From Pachypanchax playfairii (taxonomy: Eukaryota > Chordata > Actinopteri > Cyprinodontiformes > Aplocheilidae): DNA of 64,000 bases. Position numbers and translations under genes: made by a program. Numbering within the stretch: position 1 is the first letter of the stretch; each line of letters starts with the position of its first letter. This document shows, one piece after another, positions 51,601 through 63,325 of the stretch. The DNA is taken from assembly GCA_006937955.1 (NCBI GenBank), contig SSNP01000249.1:33215-97214 (forward strand). The letters run 5' to 3'. The notes under the pieces were generated by a model. That model saw only the letters and a list, made by a program, of their open reading frames with translations. It searched no databases and was not told where the DNA came from.

Positions 51601-51894
51601 CATTGAGCCCCTAACCAAATGGACACACAAACGCTTTTGCGCGCACATACAAAACCATATTTCCTGAGGAGAGTTTCATAACAATCATATCATCCATGTG
51701 TTAAAAGCCGTTCTTTTGCTCACACAGCAGTCCATTCGAGCAACTCAAATGGAGTTTAATGAAGAGCTTGTTGGAACCACAAATGAACATTATGGAATGT
51801 ACAGAGGTGTTCAGCTGCCACAAGATTTTGTGTGTGTCTGGCACCAGCCATCCAACCCCTCAGCTTTCTCCATCCCAATGCGAGTAAAGCATTC

Positions 51895-52075
51895 TTTTCT
51901 CTTACAAATGCACATTTGTAATTAAATCAAACAGCCGGCTGTGAGCTCCGGCGATGATTAGATTACTTTCTGTGTGAACCTGTAATTGTCCGGGAGCCTG
52001 AGCCACATGTCATCCAATAAACACACCTGTCATTACAATTTAAACCCTCTCGGACTCCAGATCCGTTGCATTGAA
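51895..52075. promoter_or_regulatory. Candidate conserved non-coding element beside the CpG-rich region
   Basis: Contains many homeodomain-type sites in a short space (GTAATTAAATC, GATGATTAGATTA, CCTGTAATTG, ATCCAATAA, TCATTACAATT) together with CG-containing blocks such as GCTCCGGCG. This mixture is typical of vertebrate developmental enhancers. It lies about 150 bp from a minus-strand splice donor. Conservation was not tested. Confidence 0.35.
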
Positions 52076-52228
52076 ATCAAAATATGTGCACTTTATTACT
52101 GCAAGCAAGAGATGAAGAACAAATATCAAACAAAAGCACAATAAACCACCAAGTACAGATTCAATCTCTGCAAAGAGCTCGGCGGTCACATCTAGTGCAC
52201 ACATCAAGCAGTTCAGGTTATTTCTTAC

Positions 52229-53060
52229 CTGCACCAGCTGTCAATTATCCATTACGAGTCACCGCAGGCTTTGCTTTTTTCCAGGTTTGAGCTTTACAGC
52301 CGCTCCCTTTAAATTCATCCACTAATTCCAGGACACGAAGAGCAAACCCAACTGCTTGTCGAGCCGCATTTCGCTTCTTCTCTCGCTCTTGACAAGGTTT
52401 TTTTTTTTTCTCCAAACCAGCAGATGCTGCGTTAAACCTGCGCTTTTGCCGGGAGCCAAACTGCGACACGGAGCTTCACAGCATTTTTGTAGTTTCCCCT
52501 TCAAGTAAAAATAACCAGCTCACTGCAGTGTGGGCTTGTCTGTATATTTCCACGATGGAGTGCCGCTACATGGCACAGACGTTTTTCTATTTGGTCCCCG
52601 CGGTCCTGTGGTTACAGGAGTACTTGTCCTTGTAATGGTATGAATCTCCAAAGTAGTTATCCAAACCGAAAGCAGGATTTCTTCAGAAAAGATTTAAAAG
52701 GAACAATAATTCCAAAACGAAAAGTAGCATGTTTGTTTTTAAAGCAAAACTGGGTCGTGCGTTCGTCCAAGAGCGCATAAATGGAGCGCTGCGAAGTCTC
52801 TGCGCCAGAAAGACTGCAATGGAGCGGTGAATAACCCTAGATGGAACAAATACCATGAAGTATCAAAGATCCCATCGAGAGGAAAGCTAGCGGGGGGGGG
52901 CGGAGGAGATCAGGTCAGCCAGAAGAACAGAGCTTTTAGACAAACATATACACAGGCGCGAAACTGGGGCGTTGATTGCGCGCAACGAGCCACTTTGGCG
53001 ATGTCTGCAGGGAATACCGCACCTCCTGCTGCGGATTAAGGACCTACCTGGGATTAGCGG
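52229..53060 (-). promoter_or_regulatory. CpG-rich region: candidate promoter and 5' exon, minus strand
   Basis: The most CpG-dense part of the window, with GCGCGAAAC, GCGCGCAACG, GAGCGCTGCG and CCGCGG. On the minus strand, GGTGCAG|GTAAGAAA at 52,229/52,228 is a near-ideal splice donor. A first exon starting somewhere in the CpG-dense part (about 52,700-53,050) and ending at 52,229 would fit. No long frame crosses the donor; a short minus frame ending at 52,322 includes MRLDKQLGLLFVSW, so the exon would be mainly untranslated. A second minus donor-like CCCAG|GTAGGT lies near 53,046. The direction is inferred from the donors; a bidirectional promoter is possible. Confidence 0.45.
52555..52635 (+). 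CDS. 26-codon ORF resembling a signal-peptide exon, unverified
   Basis: The ATG at 52,555 has an A at -3 and G at +4, a strong start context. The product begins MECRYMAQTFFYLVPAVLWL and ends with six more residues before the stop at 52,633-52,635: a short polar start with an arginine, then an uninterrupted hydrophobic core, as in secretory signal peptides. Just before the stop, CCTT|GTAATG could serve as a weak splice donor, so this might be a first coding exon of a secreted or membrane protein on the plus strand. It also overlaps the better-supported minus-strand candidate exon. A chance frame is quite possible. Confidence 0.22.
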   Translation: MECRYMAQTFFYLVPAVLWLQEYLSL

Positions 53061-54969
53061 CGTTTAGTTTGTGCAGCAACAAAGTAGCCTAACAGCAACC
53101 ATTGGCAACTCCGTGTGTTTGGTTTTCAGAAAAAACAAATTTATCTATAAAATGTTTAAAATAAAATAAGTTAAAGTATAAATAGGCAGGAAAACAAACA
53201 AAATAATAGATTAAATTTTCTTTTAGGTGTAACCTGGACCATCCAGTTAACAAATTAGTCAAGAACACTGCAGTATTTAAATTTGGGGGGCAGGCTGTTG
53301 TGTAATGTCTAACATTAGTACATTTAGGAAGAAAAAAGAAGAATCTTTGGCAGCCATCTTGAAGTTCCTCTCTTTTCTTTGCCTCCTGTTTCTTATCGAT
53401 GCAGACAGTGTGAGACACATCGGTTCCTCTGTCACCCACTGAGCCATTGATCAGTGTTCTGATCCACCTTTGAAACCAACTTAAAACAACATTCAAATAA
53501 CTAACACCTTATTATTACTGATTGCTTATGTAAACCTTGTTAATTTTTCTGGTTCTTTTTAAAGAATGTAATTCTAAAACATGTAATTTTAAAATTGGTT
53601 TCTTTAAGGCTAAAACAACTCATCATGAGTTCTTGTTTTATTTCAACATTTGGTTGTTCTGAAAGGTAGTTGTGTCTTTAAAACTAAACCTTCATGTCAT
53701 GAGTAATTAGGATTCTGAACAAGACTTTTTACACCAGTTAGCTTGCAAGAAGAGAGCTATAAGTGTCCTTGTAAAAAATAAACTGCAGTCAAGGGCCTTT
53801 TATTAAGTTCATGACCAAACTGTCAAATTACAATAAACACAAAATGATTGTGGCTGAAAATAAGCAGAAATGCAACATGGAGGAAAATGCTGAGGAAGAT
53901 AAACAACCCATTTACACAACAGCAAAAATGACAGTTGCATCAAAACAAAGGTGGAGAAATAAAAGGAAGAAAATGCATCATCAGTGAAACAGCTATTCAG
54001 GAGGATGTTACAAATGAAAGCAGGACAGAGAAATTAGTCAGAAGTCTTTAAAAAACTAAATGAACAAAATGAACTTCAGGATGCATCCATGCTGAAGCAA
54101 CAGGGTGATTTAGTCTTTGTTACGGGAATGAAACAAAAGATTTAACTCTTCAGATGTACGATGAGAGGTTTTCCAGGATTGGACTGGGAATATTGGATGG
54201 TATTTCTGAGTCCACTGAGTGACTGACTGATCTTAATCAGTTATAAAAAAGAGATCTGTCAATCAGCTGCTAAATCAGGCAGCAGCTATTCAATAATTAG
54301 TGAATGAGAACAGCAAAGAGGAACAGAAGAAGGCACATGGCTCGCTTATGTTGCTGCACTGATGGAATAAGTTAATAATCAATGATAGTGTGTGACCCAG
54401 TTTTCATCAGACTTCTGAAGAAAATCTAAATGGCACATAAACAGTCAGAAGTCAAGATGAGATGGACCAAACCATGATAATCTTCATATGGAAATAAATT
54501 ACCCAGGATTTAATAAAAATATAACAAATGTGACTTTATCATCGTTTTAAACAAAAATCACAATATAATTATTCCATATTTTGTCATTAAAATTACTGAT
54601 TGCATATTTAACACATATGGAGGAATTAAACATTATATCTATATTTTTTTAAAAGACACTATCACTAGATCATAAATTCTTCATTTTATTAACTTAATTG
54701 ATGTTCAATTGGATCTTTTCCAACCATCATGGTAACAGTCAATACAGGTGGAATCAGGAAAAAAATAAATGAACTCTGATATTAAAAAGGGTTTCTCAAG
54801 ATAAGGGCTTGATTAATTTTGTTTCAAAATAATAAAAGGCTATAGCTGAAGGTAGTGAGGGGAATTCCACTAGTCACATCAGAAAACAATATTTTCATCA
54901 TAATTAATTAAAAATAATGTGCAATAAATTACATTATTAAATACATTTTGAATTGCCAAAATAGAAATA
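53061..54969. other. AT-rich non-coding DNA, nothing recognised
   Basis: A 135-codon minus-strand frame at 53,089-53,496 shows no domain. No element ends, exons or RNA genes were identified. Confidence 0.5.
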
Positions 54970-55083
54970 AATGGTAAATGGCGTGTACTTGTATAGCACT
55001 TTACTCAGGTCCTACGACCCCCAAAGCACTTCACACAGTTTTGTCATTCACCCATTCACACACACACTCACACAAATAGCCAC
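54970..55083 (+). mobile_element. Fragment of a widespread fish repeat
   Basis: The segment begins AATGGTAAATGGCGTGTACT, continues GTATAGCACTTTACTCAGG and CCCCCAAAGCACTTCACAC, then CATTCACCCATTCACACAC. I recognise this as a dispersed non-autonomous element common in teleost genomes, in which the start is usually ATGGTAAATGGCCTG. Only about 115 bp remain and the other end is missing. Its superfamily (probably a DNA transposon) is not certain. Confidence 0.65.
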
Positions 55084-56124
55084 AATGAAAAAACTTAACC
55101 TTAAACAAAAGCATATCAGACAATAAGAGTCTGTGCAGATAGTGAAACCTGATCAGTTCCAAATGATCAACATCAGAACCAGAATCTCTGAGTTTTTCAT
55201 CAGAAGCTTTCTGGTTTCTTCATTTTTGCTTCCCTTCTGTCACAACTGTGCTGTCTGCTCTGAGAATTGGATTTTCTCAGCTATATTGCACTGTTCATTT
55301 TTAACAAGTTCCTTCTTCTTTCTACTTGTTATATTGAATTACATTTTCTTTCATGCTCAGGTCAGGTACATGGAGATTCACAGAATAAAAGAGAAGAAGG
55401 GCTTTTTTTATTTGGCTCACTGAAATTCACTTATGACGATTTCCTTTAAAATATGCAATAATCTTTCAGTCCTTCATCCTCATGTACTTTGATTTTTTTC
55501 TTTTTTTCCTATTTGTATTTTACAGTATAATGTAATATTATAGGCTGAATAGAGTTTGTGTGACCCATGTGAGGTTTGAGTAATAAAATGTGAGTTCCAG
55601 TTTGCTTAAAAACAATTCTTCACATTTTATCATCGCATTTGTTGTTTGTTTTTTTAATTTCCCCTTCTTTAAACTTTGTTTAGACATGGACATGGAAATA
55701 TTATACATTTAAATTACAGTTAGTGTGATTGTAATCAGTCACAGACCAAATCAAATCCTCCATTAAAGAATCTGTAAAGCTGTTACATAGTTTTTCTGTC
55801 AGGAATACATCAGAAAACATCTAAATTCCCAGAACTTATTATTAGAAAATGGAAGAGGATTTTTCAGTTTCACCATTTGACAGTTTTTGCCCTTCATGTT
55901 TTTACGCAGCTGTGACAGTGTTCTGGTGAAGATACATGGCCCTGATCCGATGTCTCTCTGTTGCAATCCATCAACGGTAAAAGGAAAAAGTTCAGTTTGT
56001 CACTCTCTCTCTTCTGATCGCTCATCTTCAGTTTATGTCTGTGACCCGGTGACACTCTGGCTTTGCTACTAGGACTCAAACAATCAGCAACAAGCTAAAA
56101 GAAAAGCTCAAGTTACTCATTACA
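55084..56124. other. Non-coding DNA, nothing recognised
   Basis: Frames up to 96 codons lacking identifiable domains. AT-rich with no repeat boundaries. Confidence 0.55.
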
Positions 56125-56420
56125 TGACCTTTTATTAAATTAGCTGGAATCGATTGATGAGCATCACAAAGATGTCCTGATTACAAGGCCACGTGTATGG
56201 AAGCAGGATTATGTAATTATTATCCATTTGTAATGCTGCAGCACATTTATCAATGTCTCCAGCTATTAATTAATGCATGTTAGCTTCTGCTGTCATTTTA
56301 AACACTGACCTTTATGCTGCTTGTCTCATTATGTAGAGAACAAAGAGCTTCTTAGTTTGATGGCTTATTTAAAATGGCGTCAAATAGTCCTAATTTGAGA
56401 GGAATGAACGTAAACAGATT
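56125..56420. promoter_or_regulatory. Candidate conserved non-coding element
   Basis: Dense homeodomain-type sites (GATTATGTAATTATTATCC, CATTTGTAATG, TTTATCAATG, ATTAATTAATGCAT) and an E-box CACGTG at about 56,191. There is no coding frame or transposon signature. It has the look of a developmental enhancer, without tested conservation. Confidence 0.3.
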
Positions 56421-57840
56421 TTCTTCACTGTTTTAGCAGCATTAGTGGCTTTAAAAGCTGTTAATATACTTTAATCATTAATTCTTAGCTTTTTCTTCTC
56501 ATCCCATCTCCATCAGGTTTGAATCAGGATGTGGAGACCACCTGACGCTGCAGCTCTGCTTCCAAAACAAACTTCACAAATAGAGCCAGAATTCTTTTAA
56601 TTGATTTTCTCCGTCAGCTCCAAACCATATGTCTCTGCAGAATGTTGTGTTACCTTCACTTCTATTTTTATAGGAATCATCAATGGGGTCATCAGAAAAA
56701 CCTCCATCATCAAAGGTTGTTCTCATTAGAGCATCTGACATCATTGTGGTTAATTTAATTTAAAGAAAAATGCCCTCAGTGACCGTTATGTTATAATTAA
56801 TGAAAGATTCTTCCATCTATGTATTTGGGCTTCACCTTTGAGTTGCAGCAGGTTTTTTGATCATTTTTTATTTCACACTGATTGTAAAATGAGTCATTAG
56901 AATCCCATTAGGATTGTGATATAAGCGCAAATTTGCAAAATCCAAATGTACGTGCAAAGTGGGAATACATACCGGTATGTTAACTATTACATGGGAATTT
57001 ACACATGTATGTAAAATTCAGACTAATTTGGCCCAACAATAATGTATGTCAATTATATATGGTTTAAATAGAAAATGTTAGTGATAATAATTATTATTTA
57101 TAAGCTTTACTTAGACTCAAGGATGCAATACTCAGAACTAGAACAAAAAAAAGAAAAAGACAACAACAAAAAAACAACTAACTGCAAAGATACGAGTCCA
57201 GTGAGGAACAGCTGAGTCAGAGGCTTCTGTTTATACTTAAGGAGATTTTTGAACAAAGAACAAGGCTGAAGGCTGTTGCACCAAACGTTTGAAGTCTGAA
57301 AATTAAAAGAGGAGCTTGTTTGTAGAAATTGGTATAGAATCCAATGCATAGTTACTTTTAGGGTGCAGAACAAGAGGCTGAAAGTTGGAGAAGTACACCA
57401 AGAAGCAAAATGAGGAGTAAGATGAGTAAAACAAATTAGGGAAAAAGGAATATGTTTAAACTAAAAATAAACATGTATTAAAAATAAAGAAATTGAAGAC
57501 AATATTAGAATATGCACATTTTAATTCGTCAGGCACTAAAACTACTAAACCATCTTTAACCAGCACAATGTTTCTGACTTCCACTTTGTCTCTACAGGGA
57601 AGTGACACAGTTGTCTTGATGGTGGTGAAAAACAATTTTAAAATACATCAGTAAATAGAGTTAAAATATCACATATTAATCTGATAGTAACTGCATTAGC
57701 ATTAGTTCTTATGGGAATATGTCTGATGAATGATGAATAATATTTTAGTATTAACAGGTTCAACACAAGTATTTTCATGAAAGAAGTTGTTCATTCAGTT
57801 TTCTGGGCAGAGGAACAGTTTCATTGTGAAGGTGGATGAA
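56421..57840. other. Non-coding DNA, nothing recognised
   Basis: AT-rich, frames under 90 codons, no clear repeats. Confidence 0.55.
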
Positions 57841-58035
57841 TTTCTTCCACATGCTCTCTCATCCATATGAGCAATTACTGAAGCAATGTGGTCAGTGTCA
57901 TTGAGACAAAATGATGAATTAACCGAGCAGACAGTTAGTTCCTGCATCGCTCAGTCTGTCGATACGTCACCCCGGGGAGAAAGAAGGACCATCTGCTTAT
58001 TCATGATGGCTGATTTATTCACTGATCACCGACCA
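57841..58035. promoter_or_regulatory. Candidate conserved non-coding element
   Basis: Mixed-complexity DNA with sites such as CATATG, GCAATTA, GATGAATTAA and a CCCCGGGG palindrome at about 57,970. It stands out from the surrounding AT-rich DNA. Conservation was not tested. Confidence 0.25.
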
Positions 58036-58647
58036 CTTGATCCACACAGAAAATATGTCTATTAGCTTTGAATTGAGAGGCATAGGCCCACTGTGGGATG
58101 CACGAAACATGAAGACATTTGAAACACCGTAGAAATGTTCTCTTCAAGTTCTGAAACCCTGAGAGAAACATCCTTTAATTTATTTCATCTTCATTAAATG
58201 TTCATGTTTGTGTCTGTCAAACCTTCAGCAGAAGAAATTCCTACAGCTTCCCTCAAAAATGGTCTCAGAATCAGGTAAGTGTCTTTCACTATACCAAGCA
58301 GAAACTGTCATTTCATTGTGTCAAAAAGCATTTGAGTTATTTCAGTCCCAGCAGAACCTCAAGATCTGCTTTTCCGTCCCTGTTTCAGTGCCTCTGACAG
58401 AACTGTGGAATCTGTTCTGCAGACAGGGAGCAAATTCACAACAGGGAAAAAAATGAGTGAAAAAAAACAAAAAACAACAAAAACTGCAGAGTGTTTCTGT
58501 AGAAACAACTGCAGGCCCTCTTTATACCCAAATTGTTTATGCCCAAATTTCAAAATAAAGCATAAAAAAGGCCAAAGTGTATTTTTATTTGAAATGTGGC
58601 ATGAATAAGGGATACATTTATTTAACTCAGAGAGTTTGAAAAAATTC
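58036..58647. other. Non-coding DNA, nothing recognised
   Basis: Overlapping frames of up to 96 codons on both strands, none with a domain. Confidence 0.5.
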
Positions 58648-58845
58648 AATCAATCATCAAAAATCAAATCAATCAAATCAAAAATACTTTATTAATCCCC
58701 GAAGGGAAATTCAAGTGTTGTTGTAGCTCAGTTCTTTTTCAGGGAGCCATAGAGAGTTCTAGCTGTGGACAGGAAGGATCTCCTGTAGAGGGTTCTAGCT
58801 GTGGACAGGAAGGATCTCCTCTAGAGGGTTCTAGGTGTGGACAAT
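58648..58845 (-). mobile_element. Non-LTR (LINE-like) 3' end with 36-bp tandem repeats, minus strand
   Basis: Reverse complement of the family at 4191: it carries the same GAACTGAGCTACAACAACAC and AATTTCCCTTCGGGGATTAA blocks, then AATAAAGTATTTTTGATTTG. The A/T-rich (ATCAA)-like tail lies at 58,648-58,684. Further in, a 36-bp unit including CTGTGGACAGGAAGGATCTC is repeated about 2.4 times (58,757-58,792, 58,793-58,828 and part of a third). No reverse-transcriptase coding remains. Confidence 0.75.
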
Positions 58846-61737
58846 CATAATTATTGTTGTAGTTATATTAAAAGATGATTGAGGTTCTACTAAATCTGAA
58901 TAAACAGAAGGGGAGGGGTCGTTGAAGAGAGCTTAAAGATTAACCTAACAAACAAAATGTGTCATAATTATTACTATTATTTAAAGTCACTTGAATCTCA
59001 GCAGGAAAAAACTGTTAGTCCTAAACTGGGGTTCTTTGCAGTTCCATTTAGGTTTCAAAGGAATGAGGAATGTTTGTACAAGTTGAACATTTTTCTTGTG
59101 TTTTTTTTTTTTTTGGTGATGTAGTGAAACACGGCTAAAATGTGCAAAATATGCCATCAAAATTTGATAATCAAATTGTTGTCTTATTATTAAAAAGTCT
59201 GATATAACTGCTATTTTTTGAGATTTTCTTTTCTTCAGTTCATTAAACTAAATAATGTTAAAAATAAACAAGTATTTCACAGTTAATCCTAATTAGAAAA
59301 AAATAATTAACTGCACCCATTAAGTAAAGTATGAATTAATTTACTTTGAATACATGTTTTTTGTTTAATTCACACGTTTATGCTTCTTTAGCACTAAAAT
59401 ATTTGTCCACATAAGCAGATTTTCAGCCCCATCCTTATTTGCTGCGAAGCACAACTGAATGTTTTCAGCATTTTTTTAGGAAACTTTGATTTCCTTCTTG
59501 TGGTTTTCAAAGTACCTGTTTAGGTCTAAATGCTGACGGCGCACTGTGAAGTGACAGATTCGTAAATGAGAAATGCTGTACATGAAGGAGGAACAACTCA
59601 GCTGTATGTAGGAAATTTAACAGCACATGAATGGCTGCACAGCAAAAAGAGATAAAACTCATCACAAAAAGGTGCATGATGTATGGAGACCTATTCTATT
59701 AACACATGTGCTTCACAGATAAGGCAATGTGTGGCAGAATGTCATAATTCAAAGCTACAGAGTAGCTGCAGCCTTATTGTGTCTTATGCTCACAGAAAAA
59801 GAACTGTGAGCTGTTTGATGATCAGCTGGCAGGGAGGGTGCACATCATCTCAATTGAGCCCTGGAACCTGAGTGAAACATTAGATTGTTGGTCAATGCTT
59901 TAAATGATACTGTCAGTGAGTCTGTGCCCTGACAGGAGAAGCTACACGAGCCCTTTAGCTAAAAACGTAATAGAAATGATTCCTACCATTGTTTCCACTA
60001 CAGGTTAGTCTTTGAGTCTCCACCCAAACTAAATCTTTGATACAAAGAATCCTCTAAATATAAATAATCATGTCCAGTGTTTTATATCAAATGATTAGGA
60101 TCCCTGCTGAAATATGTGCAAATATGTGTAAAGAAACCAGTTTTGTATCATCAGAGGATTTAAATAAAATGTGAAAAGCTTTTTGCAAAAAAAAAAAAAA
60201 AACACTTCAGTCCTACATCTAGCATCCAGATGTTTGTTGTCACAGCTAAATCAAGATTTTCTACATTTCAAATATTTCTTATTTGTATTGATAGATTTCT
60301 GCTCAGACTTCCAGCTGTCACCAGGTGGGGCCTGATGGTCAGACAACTGCTTTTCAGTGATTCTTTCTGAGTTTCTGCATGTTCATTTCAGGTTCTCCCA
60401 CTGAAAAATACCTTAACCTTAGACCCTGTTTTCCGATCAGATAAAATCAGCACATTATCGTCACTCCTGCAGTCTGTAATGCATTCAGTCAAACAGAACA
60501 ACACAACCTCTACAACTACACAACTCTTTTCTCTCCACTTCATCCATCCTCCAGTCTCTCAACTCTGTTACTGACGACATAAAACCTTTTTGCAAAACGT
60601 TGGTGTTATTTTTAACTGAAACTTGGTGAAAGTGTTACATCTGTTGATGAGTCCAGCTGCTTTCCCAAAGAACATTGCAGACATTATCTGTTCTTCTGCA
60701 AGCAATTAAACAGATCAAATCAAGATTTTGTACAGAGATAAATATTTATTCCACACACGAGTAGTTTCTCCAAGGTGCTGATATTTGAAACAAAAGTCTT
60801 AAAAAACATAAAAAAGTGAATCACAGCTTTATATGTTCAAATAATTTTTTGATAGAAGAATATTTCTGCAAACTGTTTTTCTCAAGATGAAGAAAAAAAA
60901 TCATACAACAAAATCCCATATCCAATCCCACAAATCATTTCAATATAATTCACAAAGATTTACAATAAAGGCTGTAAAAAACACAAACAAACAAAGCCAA
61001 TAAACATTTTTACAACAAATAGAATATGACACCAAAAATGGATGAAATCTCTCATTAGGGATGTGGAGAAAATTAAAAATTTGGATCATATTGACTATCA
61101 TAAATAACTCAATATAAAATTAATATAACTGGATGTTAAAACTACAAAAAAAAAAGATTTTAAATCAAACTATATGTTAAGATAGTTCAACTTCATCTAA
61201 CATTTCTATACAAAACACAATGTTTCTATGTTCTTTCAAAGTTTTTTATTCAAAGTTTTGTGTTGTCAGATTTGGATTTCTGTAATATTCTATAATCTCG
61301 TCAGAACCAGAAGTCCCAAAGTGCAGCCAAACTGATCTAAAAGGACCAAAATCAGTCTCACAAAAGTCCAGTTTTCATGTCACTATAAAAAGTTCAGATT
61401 AATCTGATCTGATCATGTTATCAAAACACCTGATTCTTACTTTGTTGTATGACACGTGCTGCACAATAATCAGTTTGAGACTGAGTAGCTGTTTATTTTC
61501 CCATCCAGCTTTATTTTCCTGCCTGCCTCTTCCTGTTCAGGGTCAGTGAGTCCATCCCACCCTGCACAGGAAAACTGCTGCAGATGTAAAACACCTGTGA
61601 CAGCCAAACAAATTCACACCCAGAGGTTATTTGGAAAGTAAGATGGTCTGACCTGCCTGTAACTGGAGGGTTTTTCCAGGAAGCTGGAATATCTCCAGAC
61701 TTCAGAGACTGAAAATCTAAAGAGGTGTTAGGATACA
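58846..61737. other. AT-rich non-coding DNA, nothing recognised
   Basis: About 2.9 kb with frames under 65 codons and several poly-A or poly-T runs (for example near 59,101 and 60,187). No element ends or exons. Confidence 0.55.
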
Positions 61738-61760
61738 TAGTACTGTGCACAAGTCTCAAA
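61738..61760 (+). mobile_element. Possible Tc1-like terminus remnant
   Basis: TAGTACTGTGCACAAGTCT resembles the end of a fish Tc1 family (usually ACAGTACTGTGCAAAAGTCT). No partner end was found, so it is a fragment or a coincidence. Confidence 0.3.
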
Positions 61761-62125
61761 CCCTCCCTTAGTTTTTGAATTTTACCTCCAGAGAGACAGA
61801 TTGTTGTTATTTTAAAGAGGCCTGTTCTTTGGACCTTTTTAGGTGTTTTACCTTCTCTCAGTCCTATATGCTTTCTAATAATAATGTGCAGGTTTTTTGG
61901 TTTGTTTTAACTCATTATACATTTGGACCCATTGTGGGGCTTAAAACATTTACAGAAGGTGAACTGTCTCTGAAAGTTAAAATACAGGGAAGAGCTGACA
62001 CATAAGAGCATCATTCTGATTGGTCAGTTATCTGGTTCTTGGCAAATAATGTTTTAGCAAATCACCTCTTTGATACAATTATCTGTTTGCTAAACTGTGT
62101 TAGTCAAAGCAGTACAAAATAACTT

Positions 62126-63325
62126 TTAAAAGCTCTTTCTGTGACTGGCTGGCTCTTTCAGTGCCAGTCACTTTCAGATTTCTAACCCCCCTCAGTGCCA
62201 GAGATATTTAGCATTTTTAGTGATTTTTGAAGGCCCACAGAATATTTTCTCCTATGACTGTGAATTCTGAAACCATCAGCACAAAATTTAGTCTTTCTTC
62301 TTTCTTAAGCAAAAAAAAATGTTTCTACCTCTTTCTGTTATTTAGTAATCTGCAGTACAAAAGAGGAACTTTTATGAAAATCCACACGTTTCAGGACTAA
62401 AAGCTGAGATAAAGAGTGTTTTGTGTGAAGAGGTTTTTCAAGCAGATCAGTGACTTTGATGTAAATATTTCATGTTTCAATGATTCATTCAACATCTCAA
62501 CTATGTTTTACTACTATGAAAGTAAAAAAACAACAGTGAAAAAGTATTTTTGATTGTTTATTTTATGTCTAAAAAGAGTCATTTATAGACAATTTCAACA
62601 TTTGAATAAAATATGAGAAAAAAAAGCAGCAAATTTCTGATTCAGATAATGTGTACGTGCGCGCGCATGTGCACGTGTGGCTGGCGCGACTCACCCCACC
62701 AACGGCCATTCCTTTGTTTATGAACACTTACTGTGTGTTTTATGTGGTGAATCCTTCTTTATTTTGGTCCCTGCTGCCTTCAGAAGATCCTGACAGGAGA
62801 TACTGGTCGGATAAATCCGCCTCAGCTTCACTAGAATCACCAGAAGAACCTCAACATCTAGCTGAAGACATCACAAGTCCGAAAATGACGAGCTGGAGCA
62901 CAAACCGCGCCACAGTCGACACAATACTCCTTCCCGGTAGATCCGGTAGACACGCTGGAGGGATTTTATCCATGTAATAAACTCCACCACCTTCTCAATT
63001 CCATAAATTCTATACTAGCTGGTAATAAGTCTCTCTGCTCACAGGCTCTGAACCGCTTCCTCATTCACCATATGTCGTCCTGAGTGTCTGGCTCCTCCCC
63101 CGCTGCAAATGGTAAGTGATCTCACCCAGAGAAGTGCACCACTGCCCCCTCCTGGATCATATGACTAAATACAGCCTGTAATGAGTTCAAATTCAGCGAG
63201 CAGCTGCCCCAGAATGCTTTGCGGGATTTAAGCCAATAAAAGCTCAACGTACGTCCGTACGTCTGTGGCACTGAGCGTTCGGATTTAGTTTGACGTATAT
63301 ACGTCTATGGCATTGAAAGAGTTAA
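62126..63325 (+). mobile_element. Probable piggyBac-like deletion derivative
   Basis: The right end reads TATGGCATTGAAAGAG followed by TTAA at 63,322-63,325. The left side holds the inverted theme CTCTTTCAGTGCCAGTC (about 62,153-62,169), with a TTAA at 62,126-62,129 before AAGCTCTTTCTGTGAC. The left boundary is thus uncertain. Subterminal motifs repeat near the right end: ACGTCTGTGGCACTGA (about 63,260-63,275) and ACGTCTATGGCATTGA. TTAA and CTCTTTCA-type ends suggest piggyBac. A 108-codon frame at 62,651-62,977 lies inside, with an acidic stretch (SASASLESPEEPQHLAED) as in piggyBac N-termini, but the catalytic core is absent. Confidence 0.6.
62649..62679. repeat. Alternating purine-pyrimidine tract (Z-DNA-prone)
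   Basis: Thirty-one bases alternate purine and pyrimidine without a break, including GTGCGCGCGCATGTGCACGT. Such GC/GT alternation readily adopts left-handed Z-DNA under supercoiling. It lies within the probable piggyBac-like element. Confidence 0.85.

Noticed and set aside
53089..53496. 135-codon minus-strand frame beside the CpG-rich region
   Set aside because: Composition is AT-rich and low-complexity, no domain, and it lies outside the proposed exon.
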